Positions 38,301-50,081 are shown, counted from the first letter of the stretch. The stretch: DNA of 64,000 nt from Pisaster brevispinus (GCA_023634235.1 JAMKCF010000019.1:9193684-9257683), one strand, 5' to 3'. Translations and numbers: made by a program. The notes: a model not told the origin generated them from the sequence alone.

Positions 38301-39171
38301 TTACATGGTATACACCAGCTGGTCAAGCTTTCCCTCAAAGTGTTTTGCTTGAAATGCTATAGTTTGTGAGAAATAAGTAAAGTAAATAGTTTTTATCTCA
38401 CGAGTCCCAATGCCCAATTTTTTCCCCATTTGCTGGTGACTCCCATGACCAAAAATGAGGCAAAATTTGCACCAGTCTATTTCATGTATGTTGGTTCACA
38501 TTAACATGGATGCTGGTACTTGACATTTTTATCGATGTTGTCTACACGGTTTGATCACACTATTGGTAATTAAAGAGAAACAATATGAATTTCAGCCTGA
38601 GATGTAACTGGTAATGAAGTTCATACCAATTATAAAAGCATTTCTCGCAATAAGTGTTTCTTTCTAACTCTCAAAGTACCAATATCATAGTTGCTTATTC
38701 TGATTGCCACAATGGAAATAATATGCCCAATATGAGCACACACAACATCCCTGACAAAACAAATTAAGTTTTTGTTGTTTCACGAAAACAAGACCACCGA
38801 ATTTGATGAGAGTTTGAATGGTGTGTTATTTAAGTAAAAGAGTGGGAATTATTAATCTACACTATACAAATACACAATGAAATATTTCCATTATGATGGT
38901 TTTACAACTCATTGCAATTATTGTTATGTGTCCACTGTAGACCTCCTCATGCAAAGTTTCAAATCTCTCTCATGTCAGAGAGATTTCCCAAAACATTCTT
39001 GGCTTTTTCAACAATCCTCGTCTCATTCTAAGAATGGCTTGGTTCTCAAAACCACTTGTGGTGTAAGCTTAATTGTATCAACTTTCCAAAACATCTATTT
39101 ATTGTATTTCATTTGTAAAGCTACTTAGTCTGTTGACGTTTGAGCAAGGCGGAACTCCTTCAACATCCTCA

Positions 39172-39708
39172 TCACTGAGCTGGGAATGTTTCAGGTATTT
39201 GGCAATTGAACCTCCATGGGTCAATGTAAGGTGTGTTATTCCACAAGGAATTTTCATACATCGCGATGCAATTCTCTGTATCAGTAAGGCTGTTTGGTTC
39301 ACCCGGGGCCCAGTTGCTATAGTTGCCAGAAGCGTTACCGTTGATCCAGGCGAAGGAAACCGTTGTTGAGTCAAGTCTGTAGCCACATCATGTGCGCTAA
39401 AACACCTCTCCGTTCATCAGTGTGGCAAGCAGGAGGAGGAAGTCATTTTCCTCTTGGCTCATTATGGACGCCAGATGAGATGGTCTGCCAAAGCGTGACA
39501 AGCCCTGACAGTACTGTTCAGCTTCATCAAAGGTCTTGGCATCCATCACAAGAAGGTAGCAGTGATTCACGTCCGTTCACGAAGAGGTACATGTACAATG
39601 ATTCCCAAAACTTGTTTTTGGACTGATGCAAGGCATGCAGGGAGTTACAATCAGGAAATGTGACTGAAGGAGAGCTGCAAAGATACTAAACTTGATGATT
39701 GTTGCCAT
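39172..39708 (-). pseudogene. C-type lectin pseudogene with an EPN sugar-binding motif
   Basis: Clear tandem paralogue of the intact lectin at 40052-40555: same start region (ATG at 39708-39706), signal-peptide-like beginning (FAALLQSHFLIV) and a central block (DAKTFDEAEQYC, GRPSHLASIMS) nearly identical. It is broken. A roughly 36-bp insertion after NHC brings an in-frame TGA, and the stretch before GYRLD has TAG and TGA. It retains PGEPNSLTDTENC, the EPN calcium/mannose-type motif, and a WNN segment. The stop-to-stop frame ends at a TGA at 39174-39172. Confidence 0.8.
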
Positions 39709-40051
39709 ACATGTACTTGCAGAACTGGTCTGACATTAAGTGTTTGAGAAGTCTGAAGCTTGGAGTAACTTTGTCTCTGTGATCTATTGCTCTATTTTTG
39801 CCAGCTTGGAAAGTTAATACCCTTTTCTTTACACCGCACTATTGCTGCTTATGTCAAGTTCGTCCATCGTAATAAGAGATACTTGAAGTCAAATGAGATC
39901 TTTTAAAGTGATGAATGTACCATATTGATGATAAGAATATAACAAAGTTGTTTTTGTCTCTCCCATAAGACTGTGTACAGTCCATGAAGCCTTGACATAA
40001 AACTGAAGTCATTTATATTTGTTGGTTATTACTAGTTAATCACAGTTTTGC

Positions 40052-40555
40052 TCAGAACCGGGCTGGTATTTTACAGACGGAACTCCGGATTAAGGAACAA
40101 TTCAAGTCATTCCACAGGAAGTTTTTTTTTCTATCTAAGAACTCAACGCAGTCTCCATCACCGCTGGGGAGTCTGTAGTGCCAGTTGGTGTAGTTCCCTG
40201 AAAGGCTGCCGTCGATGAAGCGCCAAGATGAAGGGTCACTGGATCGGTCCAGGCGGTACCCGAACCAGGTTTTCTTGCCTTTTTGCCCGAATGTGGATTT
40301 GATAAGCAGGACAAGGAAGTCATTTTCCTCTTTGCTCATAATGGACGCCAGATGAGATGGTCTGCCAAGGCGTGACAAACTCTGACAGTACTGTTCAGCT
40401 TCATCAAAGGTCTTGGCATCCGTCACAAGAAGGTAGCAATGATTCTCAAATCTTGTCCATGGACTGCTGCAGGACATGCATGCGGGAGATACGATCAGGA
40501 AATGCGACTGAAGGAGAGCTACAAGAATACTGAAAACAGTCAAGTTTCCTGCCAT
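40052..40555 (-). CDS. Secreted C-type lectin domain protein (167 aa, single exon)
   Basis: Single uninterrupted frame with a strong start context (AAAATGGC). Residues 1-25 form a signal peptide with a hydrophobic core (VFSILVALL). Then comes one C-type lectin-like domain of the long form. Cys29/Cys40 make the extra N-terminal pair, Cys57/Cys161 the long bridge and Cys136/Cys153 the short one. Cys26 is extra. The WIGL-like segment is WFGYR (97-101) and the WND motif is present (148-150). The usual EPN or QPD before the short-bridge Cys is replaced by LPSGDGDC, so calcium-dependent sugar binding at site 2 is doubtful. Sequons at N4, N121 and N152. No membrane anchor. Family members act in innate immunity, agglutination or extracellular matrix; which applies cannot be told. 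A broken paralogue lies 340 bp downstream. Confidence 0.9.
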   Translation of the reverse strand: MAGNLTVFSILVALLQSHFLIVSPACMSCSSPWTRFENHCYLLVTDAKTFDEAEQYCQSLSRLGRPSHLASIMSKEENDFLVLLIKSTFGQKGKKTWFGYRLDRSSDPSSWRFIDGSLSGNYTNWHYRLPSGDGDCVEFLDRKKNFLWNDLNCSLIRSSVCKIPARF

Positions 40556-40719
40556 TTTGAGCTCTGAGTGATAGCGTCTGTACTAGCAGTGTGTAAACAG
40601 TCTTCTTAGTTATATCTGTTCCTGCAGTCTGTCGTGTCAAGCTGCAGTGCATATGGTGCACTCAGAAGAGGCTTTATGTGAAAGCTATTTGTTTATTAAT
40701 AACATCACTATTAAATTAT

Positions 40720-41070
40720 TCAGGGCCTATAATGGTAAGAATGTAGTGAGAGTTGTAGTGTCATACTGGAATTTATAGCCTAAGTGGCGAGTACTTCCCT
40801 AAATATAATTAAGTATGACCTTTAGTCTTTTTAGCAGATAACATTTAACTGGTTTGCTGCTTCCTTTATTTGCATTAACATTGACTTTCCTCATTGATAA
40901 TGGTAGGCAAAGCCATGGTGGAATACCTCACTTTTGTTGTCAAAAAATGCAGAGTATACAAACAAAACAAACAATGTTCTTAAATTAGTTGAGTGTGCAC
41001 AACATTGGTAAGAAAATATAAATGTTCACCGATGTGCACATAACCTATATGGAAAACAATGAAGACATAT
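40720..41070. repeat. Upstream flank of the lectin gene, duplicated at 37860
   Basis: Carries AGTGGCGAGTACTTCCCTAA, AACTGGTTTGCTGCTTCC and ACAAACAAAACAAACAATGT, shared with 37860-38300. Its position upstream of the lectin suggests the duplication unit included lectin plus flank. Confidence 0.5.
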
Positions 41071-41481
41071 CAGGTGTTTTTTCACTCTTTACTCAGTCAT
41101 GACTCCCATGACCAATTTATTGAGCTTCAATTCTCACAGGCTTGTTATTTCAATTAATTTCATTTATATATTCTGGTTATAATTCTGGTCCTTAAACCAC
41201 TACGGTGTACTAGCAAGGAACCCGATGGAGATGAGACAAGGAAGGAAGTTTTAGTTGTAGATTTGGGAGAAAAGCCCCCCCCCCCCCCCCCCGAGTTATT
41301 CTAGGGAAAACCCAAGCAATTGGGTAGTGACTGAAAACCCAATCCACATAGTCCGTGCTCTCCCTTACAGTGGTTCCTACCCAAATACCAGTTAAAACAC
41401 CCGAGTACCAGTCATAATTCTGTCTAACTGGTCCTGCTGGCTTGTTTATTGTTAGCCATTGCTACATGTAAACCACTTGAT

Positions 41482-41702
41482 ATTAGTTCAACGTAAGCGT
41501 ATTTCACAGGTTAGCAAGGAAATTAGGCAGACATCTTGTGCGTTCACCATGGACTTGCATTGTTACGTCATTCATTTTCATACAGTAAGCACCGGAAGGT
41601 TAGCTTGCCTTTTTCATGTGCTTACGGTTAGCTGCGCTATGAAATGGAAATCGCTCAGTAAACACAAAATCTGCCGTTAAGCGGCTTTATGAAATTGGGC
41701 CC
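41482..41702. mobile_element. MITE family A-related copy (diverged subfamily)
   Basis: The right end GCGGCTTTATGAAATTGGGCCC (41681-41702) is intact; the interior has CGTAAGCGTATTTCACAGG and GTGCTTACGGTTAGC like the copy at 1621. The left end is uncertain. A poly-C run precedes it at 41275-41292. Confidence 0.5.
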
Positions 41703-42593
41703 AGACTTTGAGGTGAAATTCATAAATTGCTTTTCCTCATAGATCGAGCACCAGTCCCAACATTGGGGTTTGTCAGCCACATTTTGGTTGTTGGTGGTAC
41801 TAGGCTAAATTTGTGGGATTTTTTAGACATCAGATTAAAAAAACTGAAGACATGACACATGATTGGAAGTCGGATAAAACCATTACAAAAAATATCCGGG
41901 ATGCTTCTGGCAGACATGTAAACGCGCTCGCTCATTCCATTGTGCAGCATACAGAGTGTATGCACTTACCGTATTAGGCCTATTCTTTGTTTGCCCCATA
42001 ACAAAGAGGGACAAAGGGTACTGGAAATCCTGCTCAGAATTCTTCCATATTCTAGAGATTCTTGTGTTACTCACATTTCAAGACTCTTGTCCTTTTGTTA
42101 GGTAAACCAGGATTATGAGAGAATGTAAGGCTGCCACCATTGTACTTTGCAATACAGGTCTGAGATTCCAGCATGCCTAGCATGAGATTCAGAATAATCA
42201 CAAGTGGTTACGGCTACGAGTTTGCCAATTCATTGTGAACAAAACCCACATTTTCTTGAAAGAGGGAAAGAATTCCCAGAACATTTTATGAGAAAGTTGT
42301 TGTCTTTACTTGCTCAAGTCAGTGTTTGATTGTGACAATGATATTCTCCCCAAAAAGTATTCAGGAAATTTCCTAAATTAATTCTGACTGTGAGCACGGA
42401 CAATTTAGGTAATTGCAGTGGGGTTTTTTGTAGGAAATTCCATATTTAGCATCATTTTGCAACTGCCATGCAGTGCAAAACAATATTAACGTTTCTAGTT
42501 GGATTTGAAGGGTTTGATATAGTAAGTTGATGTAATGTTTGCTATATGAATAAAGAATGTTATTTTATTGTGTTCTTTGTTTGCATGTTACAG
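41703..42593. other. Intergenic, no gene recognised
   Basis: Mixed AT-rich sequence. A perfect AATAAAG lies at about 42549, just before the exon-like array. No domain-bearing frame. Confidence 0.4.
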
Positions 42594-45338
42594 CAAGGGT
42601 TATCATCTCTACAAAGATCTACTTCATCAACCAAGTAGATGTGTTAGACCTGCAGTGGATAAGCTTCCTAATGCTGTACAATGAGTCTGGTAAATGTGAT
42701 GCTCTCTCCTTTATAAAAGGTAAGGAAAACTCCTGAACATCAAAACAGACTTAGTTCAAAAATCTATCCAAGTTTCTTTCATTTGAATTTATCAGCACTT
42801 TCCCTTGTTAATTCAACACTTTGGTAGCCTCTAAAATTGGGGGTGGGGTGGGGTGGTGGGGCAAGTTAGGGGCAAAGAAATGGGTTTGGGGCAATCACAC
42901 ACCTGATTTTCAATAAAGTATATCAAAATTAGTAATGGCAATAGTGATTAATATAATCACAATCGAAATAATCCTAATATGCACAAGTTTCTCCCCAAGT
43001 GTTTTTCACTGGCAATGGAGGGGCAAAGAAATGTGGGTTTTTGTTTTTTTGTTTGTTTGTTGTTGGGGTTTTTTGTTGTTGTTGTTTTTTTGGGGGGGGG
43101 CAATCGAATGTCTGATTTCCATTGTATAAAACAAGCCACTGGTGATTACCATAAATACAATCAAATCAAAGCTGTTTTTCACTTATTACACTGCAACATG
43201 ACAGGAAATTTATTTAAGTTTTGCTTGAGTGTGTTTACAAAATACTATGGCAGATGAGATTGAATCATAAGAGTGAATGCCTTGGTTCCAAAGACAACCG
43301 ATGGTTACTTTGACCAACAGTGTATATTGGCACAACCCTTAATCAAGATCCAAATAACTATGGAACTTGAGTGGATGACATCAGTTTCACAAAAAGCTAA
43401 TTTTCTTTTTGTTTGCATCTACAGGTCTGCCAGACTTGAAGAAATCTAACTGTCCTTGAACAGATGTCTAAAGACTGGTGTATATTACTAAAGGAGCTGT
43501 ACTCTCCAGTAAAAGGTAAATTCATTAAAAAGCGACATTTTAATATTTACACTCAGTCCCGAATAAAGCTCTCCAGCAGTTGTGTGTAGAATGTCTGCTG
43601 CTGCTCTGGTTTAAACAGAAGTTAGTAACAGAAATGTTCCTGTAGCATTACAATTCATTTAAAGATGTTTGTCAAGTTTGGCAATCATTTCATAATTGAC
43701 TGGCTGGGTTGAAATTTTTGTTTTTATTTTTGTAGTTGTATTTTATTGTATTTTATTTTGTCAGGAGTTTCGAAAAGCCTCTTGGGATGCTTTATGCTAA
43801 GCACCAATATCAAGACAAACAAGTTTCACTCAAGAGCTCATACTGATAATAAAGTTTGTACCAACTCTCAACAAACTAGCAAGTCATATTTTGATTGTAA
43901 CAACAAAAGCAAATCCTGATATGCAGAAGTTCTTCCAAAAGTTGTTTTGGCTGCTTTTAATGTTGGTTTTCTTCATTGTTTAATTTTTTTATTGAAAGTA
44001 TACACAAATTCATAAGTAAAAACAATTTATCTGAAACTAAATGTTTAAATGATGTCTAATGTTTTAAAACATTTGTTAATGTTCACATTAATATTGAAAA
44101 TCATGCGTTTTGTTTGTGTTGCAGTAAGGCTTGCCATCTCCAAAGAGATCTACCCATCAACAAGACTGGCCTACGATATAGAAGCTGCAATCACTCTACA
44201 ATAAAAGGTAAATTCCTATATAGTGAAAGGTAATATTATTTACACCTGGTCCCTAATTGAACTCATTGCTATGGTACACAAGTTTATATCAAAACTAACT
44301 TTGTAGCATTTAAATTCATAGATGTTTTTACATATGCTGCTTGGAAATAATTTCTGAGTAGACAGGCTGCATTGTGTTTTCTGTCAGCTAAAGATTTTGG
44401 GATAGTCCTTTAAAAATGCTTAAAATGAACAGAATTAGCAAGACCGACTCTTAGATTTGGCCATTTAAATTTGTCTGCATTTAAATGATAAGTTTGAGAG
44501 CTCACTCATAGAAATGTCATACCAGCATCAATCCTCAAGAGAACTGTTTGTGCCCAAAAATCAGATACTTGTTTTTATATTGCAACAATTAAAACAATCC
44601 CGATATGCACAAGTTCCTCTAAACTGTGAGTTGTTATTTCAGTGTTGGTTTTCTGTATCAAATTTTGAAGGTAAAAACAATTTATCTGAAACTTACTGTT
44701 TTAATGATGGGTAATGTTTTTATAAACTAATGTTGTAAATTGTTAATATTTTGTTTGTGTTACAGTCAGGCTTACCATCTCCAAAGAGATCTACCCATCA
44801 ACATGTAGATGTCCAGGACCAGCCTAGGACACGCTCCCCAGTAAAAGGTAAAATCTTAAAAATGTAATGAAATATAATACATGCTGTCCCAAATTGAGTT
44901 CTCCATTATGTTAAACAGCAGACGATATCCGATATTTTCTTGTATAGCATTACAATTTATATAAAGAAGTTTGTGTGTCGCTTGTCAATCATTTCAAATT
45001 TTTATCCGGAAGGGTTGAGCCTAGATGTTGTTTCTCCTGACCTATTATTGTATTTGAGCCAAACTCATCATTCCTGGAATTTGAGTTGATACAAACATGA
45101 TGTATAATTAAATGAAAGAGGAAAGACTAATCTCAAACTACCCTTGTGTTTCATTACTTATTGATATGTCAAAGCTAAAGTCAAGCATTATTGTGTTCTT
45201 TGTTTGCATGATACAGCGAGGGTTGTCATCACCAAAGAGATCTACTCATCAACCAAGTTGTCTGAGACCTGCAGTGGACAAGCTTCCTAACAGTGTACAG
45301 TGAGTCTGGTAAATGAGCTGCCCTCTCATTTAGGAAAG
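42594..45338 (+). pseudogene. Array of five exon-like repeats, + strand (mostly decayed)
   Basis: Units with a TTTGTTTGCAT..ACAG or TGTGTT..CAG acceptor and a TAAAAG|GTAA-type donor lie at about 42594-42719, 43425-43515, 44129-44207, 44770-44847 and 45217-45338. Their introns are alike too (GGTAAATTC, then TATTTACAC..GTCCC), so the whole unit was duplicated. The 44770 unit stays open: GLPSPKRSTHQHVDVQDQP, 78 nt, entered through a split G|GC codon. It is clearly homologous to the - strand array at 56120-59674. The 42594, 43425 and 44129 units have in-frame stops in that frame. The 45217 unit is open for 27 residues and then meets TGA. Either relics or exons of a fast-changing gene; function unknown. 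Confidence 0.5.
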
Positions 45339-47160
45339 GTAAGGGCCGAGACTCCTGAACATTAAAACAGTTGTTAGTTCATAAATCTATCCCAGTTTAC
45401 TTCATTCAAATTTATCATCGCTTTCTCTTGGTAGTTCCAGCTATTGACAGTGTTGGTGCCATACTCTAAAATTTATTGATATGTTTATTTTGTTTTGGAG
45501 GGGAAGGGGGCATAAGTGCATTAAAAGCAGGGTGGGGGATTGGGGCAACTGCTCTCCCAAATTCAGGAAAAAACATTTGGGAAAGATCAGGCACAGCAAG
45601 ACAAAGAAAACAAAATTTATTAAAAGGACGGAGAAAGCACAAAAATCTGTTTACCTGGTAGGCCCCCTATTAGTAACTGATATATTTTTTACCTGTGTGA
45701 GAATCGGGCCAATCAACCCCTCTGCCCCCCCCCCTGCCCCCCCCCCCTGCTTTACCAAAAAAATCCCCTACGCCCATGGTTTGGGAGATATTTCCTAATT
45801 TCCTAATGAATGTTAAGTATAGTATCAAGTACTCATATTTCTTTGCATTGATTGGTCTTTAACTCACTAGTATTATAAATACATAATGGAGAAAAAACAC
45901 AAAAGCAATGGAATATTATTTCTAACTCAAAAGCTGCCCTGAAAAAGTTACGTCTAATTTGTGATTGGCTCTAGTAGAACCCTAAACTTTGACCCAATTT
46001 GAAGAAAAAAAAACACCCAGATTTTTGTATTATCTCCAAAATTAACATTATTCACATTATTTTGCCCAAATCCTGAGAAAATGCTTGATGTGGAAACATA
46101 CAAATATCAAATTTGTCCCTGGGGTCAAGTATAAACCTTTTTTTACATTTTTATGTTAAATGCCAAGAAGTTCTGTGTTTTGCTAGATATCAGGTCTTAT
46201 TTTAATTAACCTTAAAATCAAAACCACAAATCTGCTCAAATGTCTGAAAAAACAGTCATCTTGGCTATTGCTTGATGTGAAGAAAAACAGTCATCTTGGC
46301 CACATGGTTGCTTGACATGAAAACCTAATTTGATGACAAGTTTGACAAGTTGAGTTGAATGAATTTACTTTTCCGAAAAGCAATAATTTATTTCCTGTAC
46401 ACGTTATTAAACAAAGATTTCTTTTTGAAAACTTTACCTTAAAAAAAAAGTTCCTGAAAGAAATTATATCTAAAATGTCAAAAAAAATGTTCCTCAAAAT
46501 GAAATGCAAAAAATATGCCTCAAAACGTTATGATTTTGGGTTTACTTAAAATCGTGCCCAAACTATTGATGGAGTCCCACATCTTAGTGGTGTAAATTAA
46601 TTATTGATAAATAAGATAATTGAAATTGGCCAAACAAATAAAATTGTGTCCAGATAGTGCAGAATATCACTCTTCAAAATTGTTTAAGCTTTTGGTTTTT
46701 TTTTTTGGCTGTTGTAAAATTAATGTATTTAACTGAATAGTTATAAAGTTATATTGTTTGTATTACATTATTTTGAGTTTTAAAAAAAATGGAGTTTTCA
46801 AATAAAATGATTCTATAAAAGTAGCCAGAAATCTCTTTTATTCCTTTATTTTATGTGCATGTAATTTGTCTTTGTAATAAGGGTTATATGCAAGGCATAG
46901 AGTATAATTAAATTACAAGAAAACCTCACTTCAGCAAGGTTCGAACAATAGATCTTTAAGAATTAACAAAACCCACCAGTGACAAAATTAAACTTTGTGC
47001 ATCTAAAATAAACTGGTCCCATTTGGTAAACCAGTACACTCCAGTATTAGGCCTGTATAAGTACATGGGGAATTCAACAAAGATGGCCACAGTAATAAAT
47101 ATCTATATAGAAAAGTGTCGTAAATAGTCTATTAATCTCTTCAGCATAACAAGTAATAAT
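45339..47160. other. Intergenic, no gene recognised
   Basis: Contains a G-rich then C-rich segment (45495-45760) with two poly-C runs, and a short local duplication of AACAGTCATCTTGGC (about 46250 and 46288). Otherwise very AT-rich, with no coding signal. Confidence 0.45.
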
Positions 47161-48340
47161 CCCTTTATATAAATAATCCAAAAAGTATCATACCTTTAAA
47201 AACATTCTAAACCACCCCAGTTATACGTTCATTACAAAAACAACACCTTTAAATTTAATCAATTTATTTATTAAATAATCTAAAAAGTATCATACCTTTA
47301 AAAACATTATAAACATTACAAAAACGACATCTTTAACTTTATTTAATTTGTTTATTAAATACTCCTTTAATCTAAAAAAAAATCACTTAAAAAAAAATCT
47401 AAACCACCCCAGTTATATCTTCAATACAAAACCACATCTTTATGTTTATTTAATTTGTTTATTAAATACTCTTTTAATCCAAAAAGTATTTTACCTTTAA
47501 AAACATTCTAAACCACCCCCGTTATATCTTCATTGCAAAAACAACACCTTTAAATTTATTTATTTTGTTTATTAAATAATCTAAAATGTATCATACCTTT
47601 AAAAACATTCTAAACCACCCCCGTTATACCTTCAATACAAAAACAACACCTTTGAATTTATTGAATTTATTTATTAAATACTCCTTTAATCCAAAAAGTA
47701 TACCTCTAAAAAAGTTCTAAACTACCCCCGTTATATCTCTAATGCAAAAACAACACCTTGAAATGTATTTAATTTATTTATTAAATACTCTTTTAATCCA
47801 AAAAGTTTCATACCTTTAAAAACATTCTAAACCACCCCGGTTACACCTTCAATACAAAAACACCTTTAAATTTATTTAATTTATTTATTAAATACTCTTT
47901 TAATCCAAAAAGTATCATACCTTTAAAAATATTCTAAACCAACCCAGTTATACGTTCATTACAAAAACAACACCTTTAAATTGATTTAATTTGTGTATTA
48001 AATACTGCTTTAGTTTAAAAAGTGTCATACCTTTAAAATATTTCTAAACCACCCCAGCTATACCTTCAACACATAACCACACCTCTGTTTATCTAATTTG
48101 TTTCTCAAAAACTCCTTCAATTCAAAAACGTATCAGACCTTAAAAAAACATTTTAAACCACCCCAGTTACAGCTTCAATACAAAAACGACACCTTTTACT
48201 TTATTTAAAATGTTTATTAAATACTCCTTTAATCTAAAAAGTGTCACTTAAAAGAAAAGAATCTAAACCGACCCAGTTATAACTTCAACACAAAACCACA
48301 CCTATAAATTAATTTAATTTATTTATTACTGTTCCGTAAA
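47160..48340. repeat. AT-rich satellite, about 108-bp period, roughly 11 units
   Basis: Each unit runs CCAAAAAGTATCATACC, TTTAAAAACATTCTAAACCA, CCCCAGTTATA, TTCAATACAAAAACAACACC, TTTAAATTTATTTAATTT, ATTTATTAAATACT. Unit starts are near 47197, 47297 (shortened), 47383, 47493, 47599, 47703, 47813, 47921, 48030, 48140 and 48243. Units differ by substitutions and small indels. No coding capacity. Confidence 0.85.
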
Positions 48341-48359
48341 ATATTCCAGCTTACAGTGA

Positions 48360-48720
48360 AATCTCATGAACATACCCATGAAAAAAACATGTTTATTTTC
48401 GACCCACCATTCCCCTCCCAACTAGGCCCAGTCCTATACCTATCCTTATTATTCGCATCTCCAGCCAGCCAATCCCTAACATGCTGACTTAGACTACTAG
48501 TCCATCTCCCTATCCTCACTCCACACCAAGCCTTTAGTCCAACCAACTCATCCTACCAGCTGACCGACTGTCTTCCCAGCCCACCACTCCGACCATCACC
48601 CCAAGCCCTCAGCTCAACCAGCCCAGCCCACTGGCTGTCTGACTACCCAGCAACCTCCCTGGCCCCTCAGCACTTAGAAATTTTACTCCCCAAGCCAAGC
48701 TCCAAGGCCCTTGGTCAGCC
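48360..48720. other. C-rich, G-poor block next to the satellite
   Basis: The + strand is strongly pyrimidine/C-biased (CCAGCCAGCCAATCCC, CCCAGCCCACCACTCC), with CAGC/CCAGCC phrases recurring irregularly. No stable frame, splice signal or known element was recognised. Confidence 0.5.
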
Positions 48721-48832
48721 CTCAGATCAGCAAAAAATCCAAGGGTATAGCCAGGGAAAAAAAATTTTGAAAAATTTTCTAAGTCAGGCCATTCTAATAT
48801 TCATCAGGTCAGAAATCATATGATTTTCATGA

Positions 48833-49030
48833 AAGCTCAGTAGCAGAGCGGCGAGAGAGAGTGCATACTGAGCTGAAGGTACTGGGTTCAAGCCCTACCC
48901 ATTTTTACAAAAAATTTCAAAAAATTTATTTTTTACTGGTAAAAAAGGGGCCCACCAGGATTTGAACCCCCGAGCTCACAGCTCCAGAATTCCGGGAGCT
49001 GTGAGCTAGCCTGCTGGGCTAAATCGCCGC
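48833..49030. repeat. Pair of convergent tRNA-like modules
   Basis: On the + strand GCTCAGTAGCAGAGCGGC is followed about 45 nt later by GGGTTCAAGCCC. On the - strand TTAGCCCAGCAGGCTAGCTC is followed by GGGGGTTCAAATCC (48959-48972). These are box A and box B look-alikes, but acceptor and T stems do not pair well, so neither is a convincing functional tRNA. Probably ends of a tRNA-derived repeat. Confidence 0.4.
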
Positions 49031-49110
49031 TTGAAAAAAATCGCTCGGAACTAATATATAAACCTTAGAATGGATAGGTCAAATAAAAATATATATAATG
49101 AGATGCGCCC

Positions 49111-49134
49111 TATGACCTTTGACCTTTGACCTTT
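49111..49134 (-). promoter_or_regulatory. Three TGACCT half-sites spaced by 1 bp (DR1-like)
   Basis: TGACCT occurs three times in a row with single-T spacers. On the other strand this is AGGTCA half-sites in DR1 spacing, the configuration bound by HNF4 or RXR-type nuclear receptors. No gene start is recognised nearby, so it may be a short tandem repeat by chance. Confidence 0.3.
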
Positions 49135-49719
49135 GCATGGGCTAGGAGAGGAAAAAGTAAATACAAAATGGTTTGTTGGTGTACGTTAAAACAAGACGTT
49201 TATTCATACCATTTAAAAAGAGCAAAACAAAATTACACAAAATTATACAAAATGTGTTTCGCAAGTGAACGTAAAGACTACAAACCTCAACATTATAAAT
49301 TACAAAATAAATAAAACAAAATATTTAACATAGTAATAAATGCACATGATGCCGTTGAGTAGAAGGCCCTCAACTAAAGATCAAATGAAGATTCAGCATT
49401 AGTCTATCTGCCCCGCGCAAACATAAATGTGCGTTTTCCATTATTTGTCAATTTTTACCTTTACGTCAATGACGTCAATGCATATGGTCTATTGGTCCTT
49501 AATAAAGTACTTACTAAGTTGAATAACATGAGTTACTTTACCTTATCAAAAGTAGTCAAGTTTTTAAGCAAAAATAAGATACACATTTGATACGAAACCC
49601 CAAACTGAACAAAATAATCTATACATTGTATAGGAGACCCCCAGTTCAGAATTCTTGCCCTGTTTGGCCCAGATTGAGATCGAAAAAGTGCACAAAAGAA
49701 TAGTTCGATACATTTAGTA

Positions 49720-49795
49720 GCCCCCCACAATTATATATTTGCCCTGCTTGCCCCTGCCCCCCCCACACCCCTGCATGTGTCTGGTTACACCACTG
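49720..49795. mobile_element. hAT-like MITE right end (fragment)
   Basis: A C-rich segment ends with CTGGTTACACCACTG, matching the right terminus at 34135-34150 with one change. No left terminus was found in the preceding 400 bp. Confidence 0.4.
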
Positions 49796-50081
49796 CAACA
49801 TTTATACTTAAGAATGCAGTTAACAGATAAAAACACTCATTATTCACTTTTACAATACACTATTTCAATTCAAAATTAGGTAAAAAGTGACTTTATAAAA
49901 TTTAAGTTTACTTTAACTTTATTTATTTACTACCACGTAATATGGGATCAATCTGATCTTTAAACACACCCGTTTAATTAAATTCACTGCAACTGAGATA
50001 ATCATTTCTTTATTTTTTATCACAGTGCAAGTGTTAAAATAGTTTGTTTCTGAAGCAAGGCTACAATTTTGCACAGCTTAA

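Noticed and set aside
47160..48340. CRISPR-like regular spacing
   Set aside because: Units are full-length similar with no unique spacers, and the window is eukaryotic; this is a satellite.
48949..49030. Possible functional tRNA on the - strand
   Set aside because: Box B-like sequence is present but T-stem and acceptor pairing are poor; a tRNA-derived repeat is more likely.
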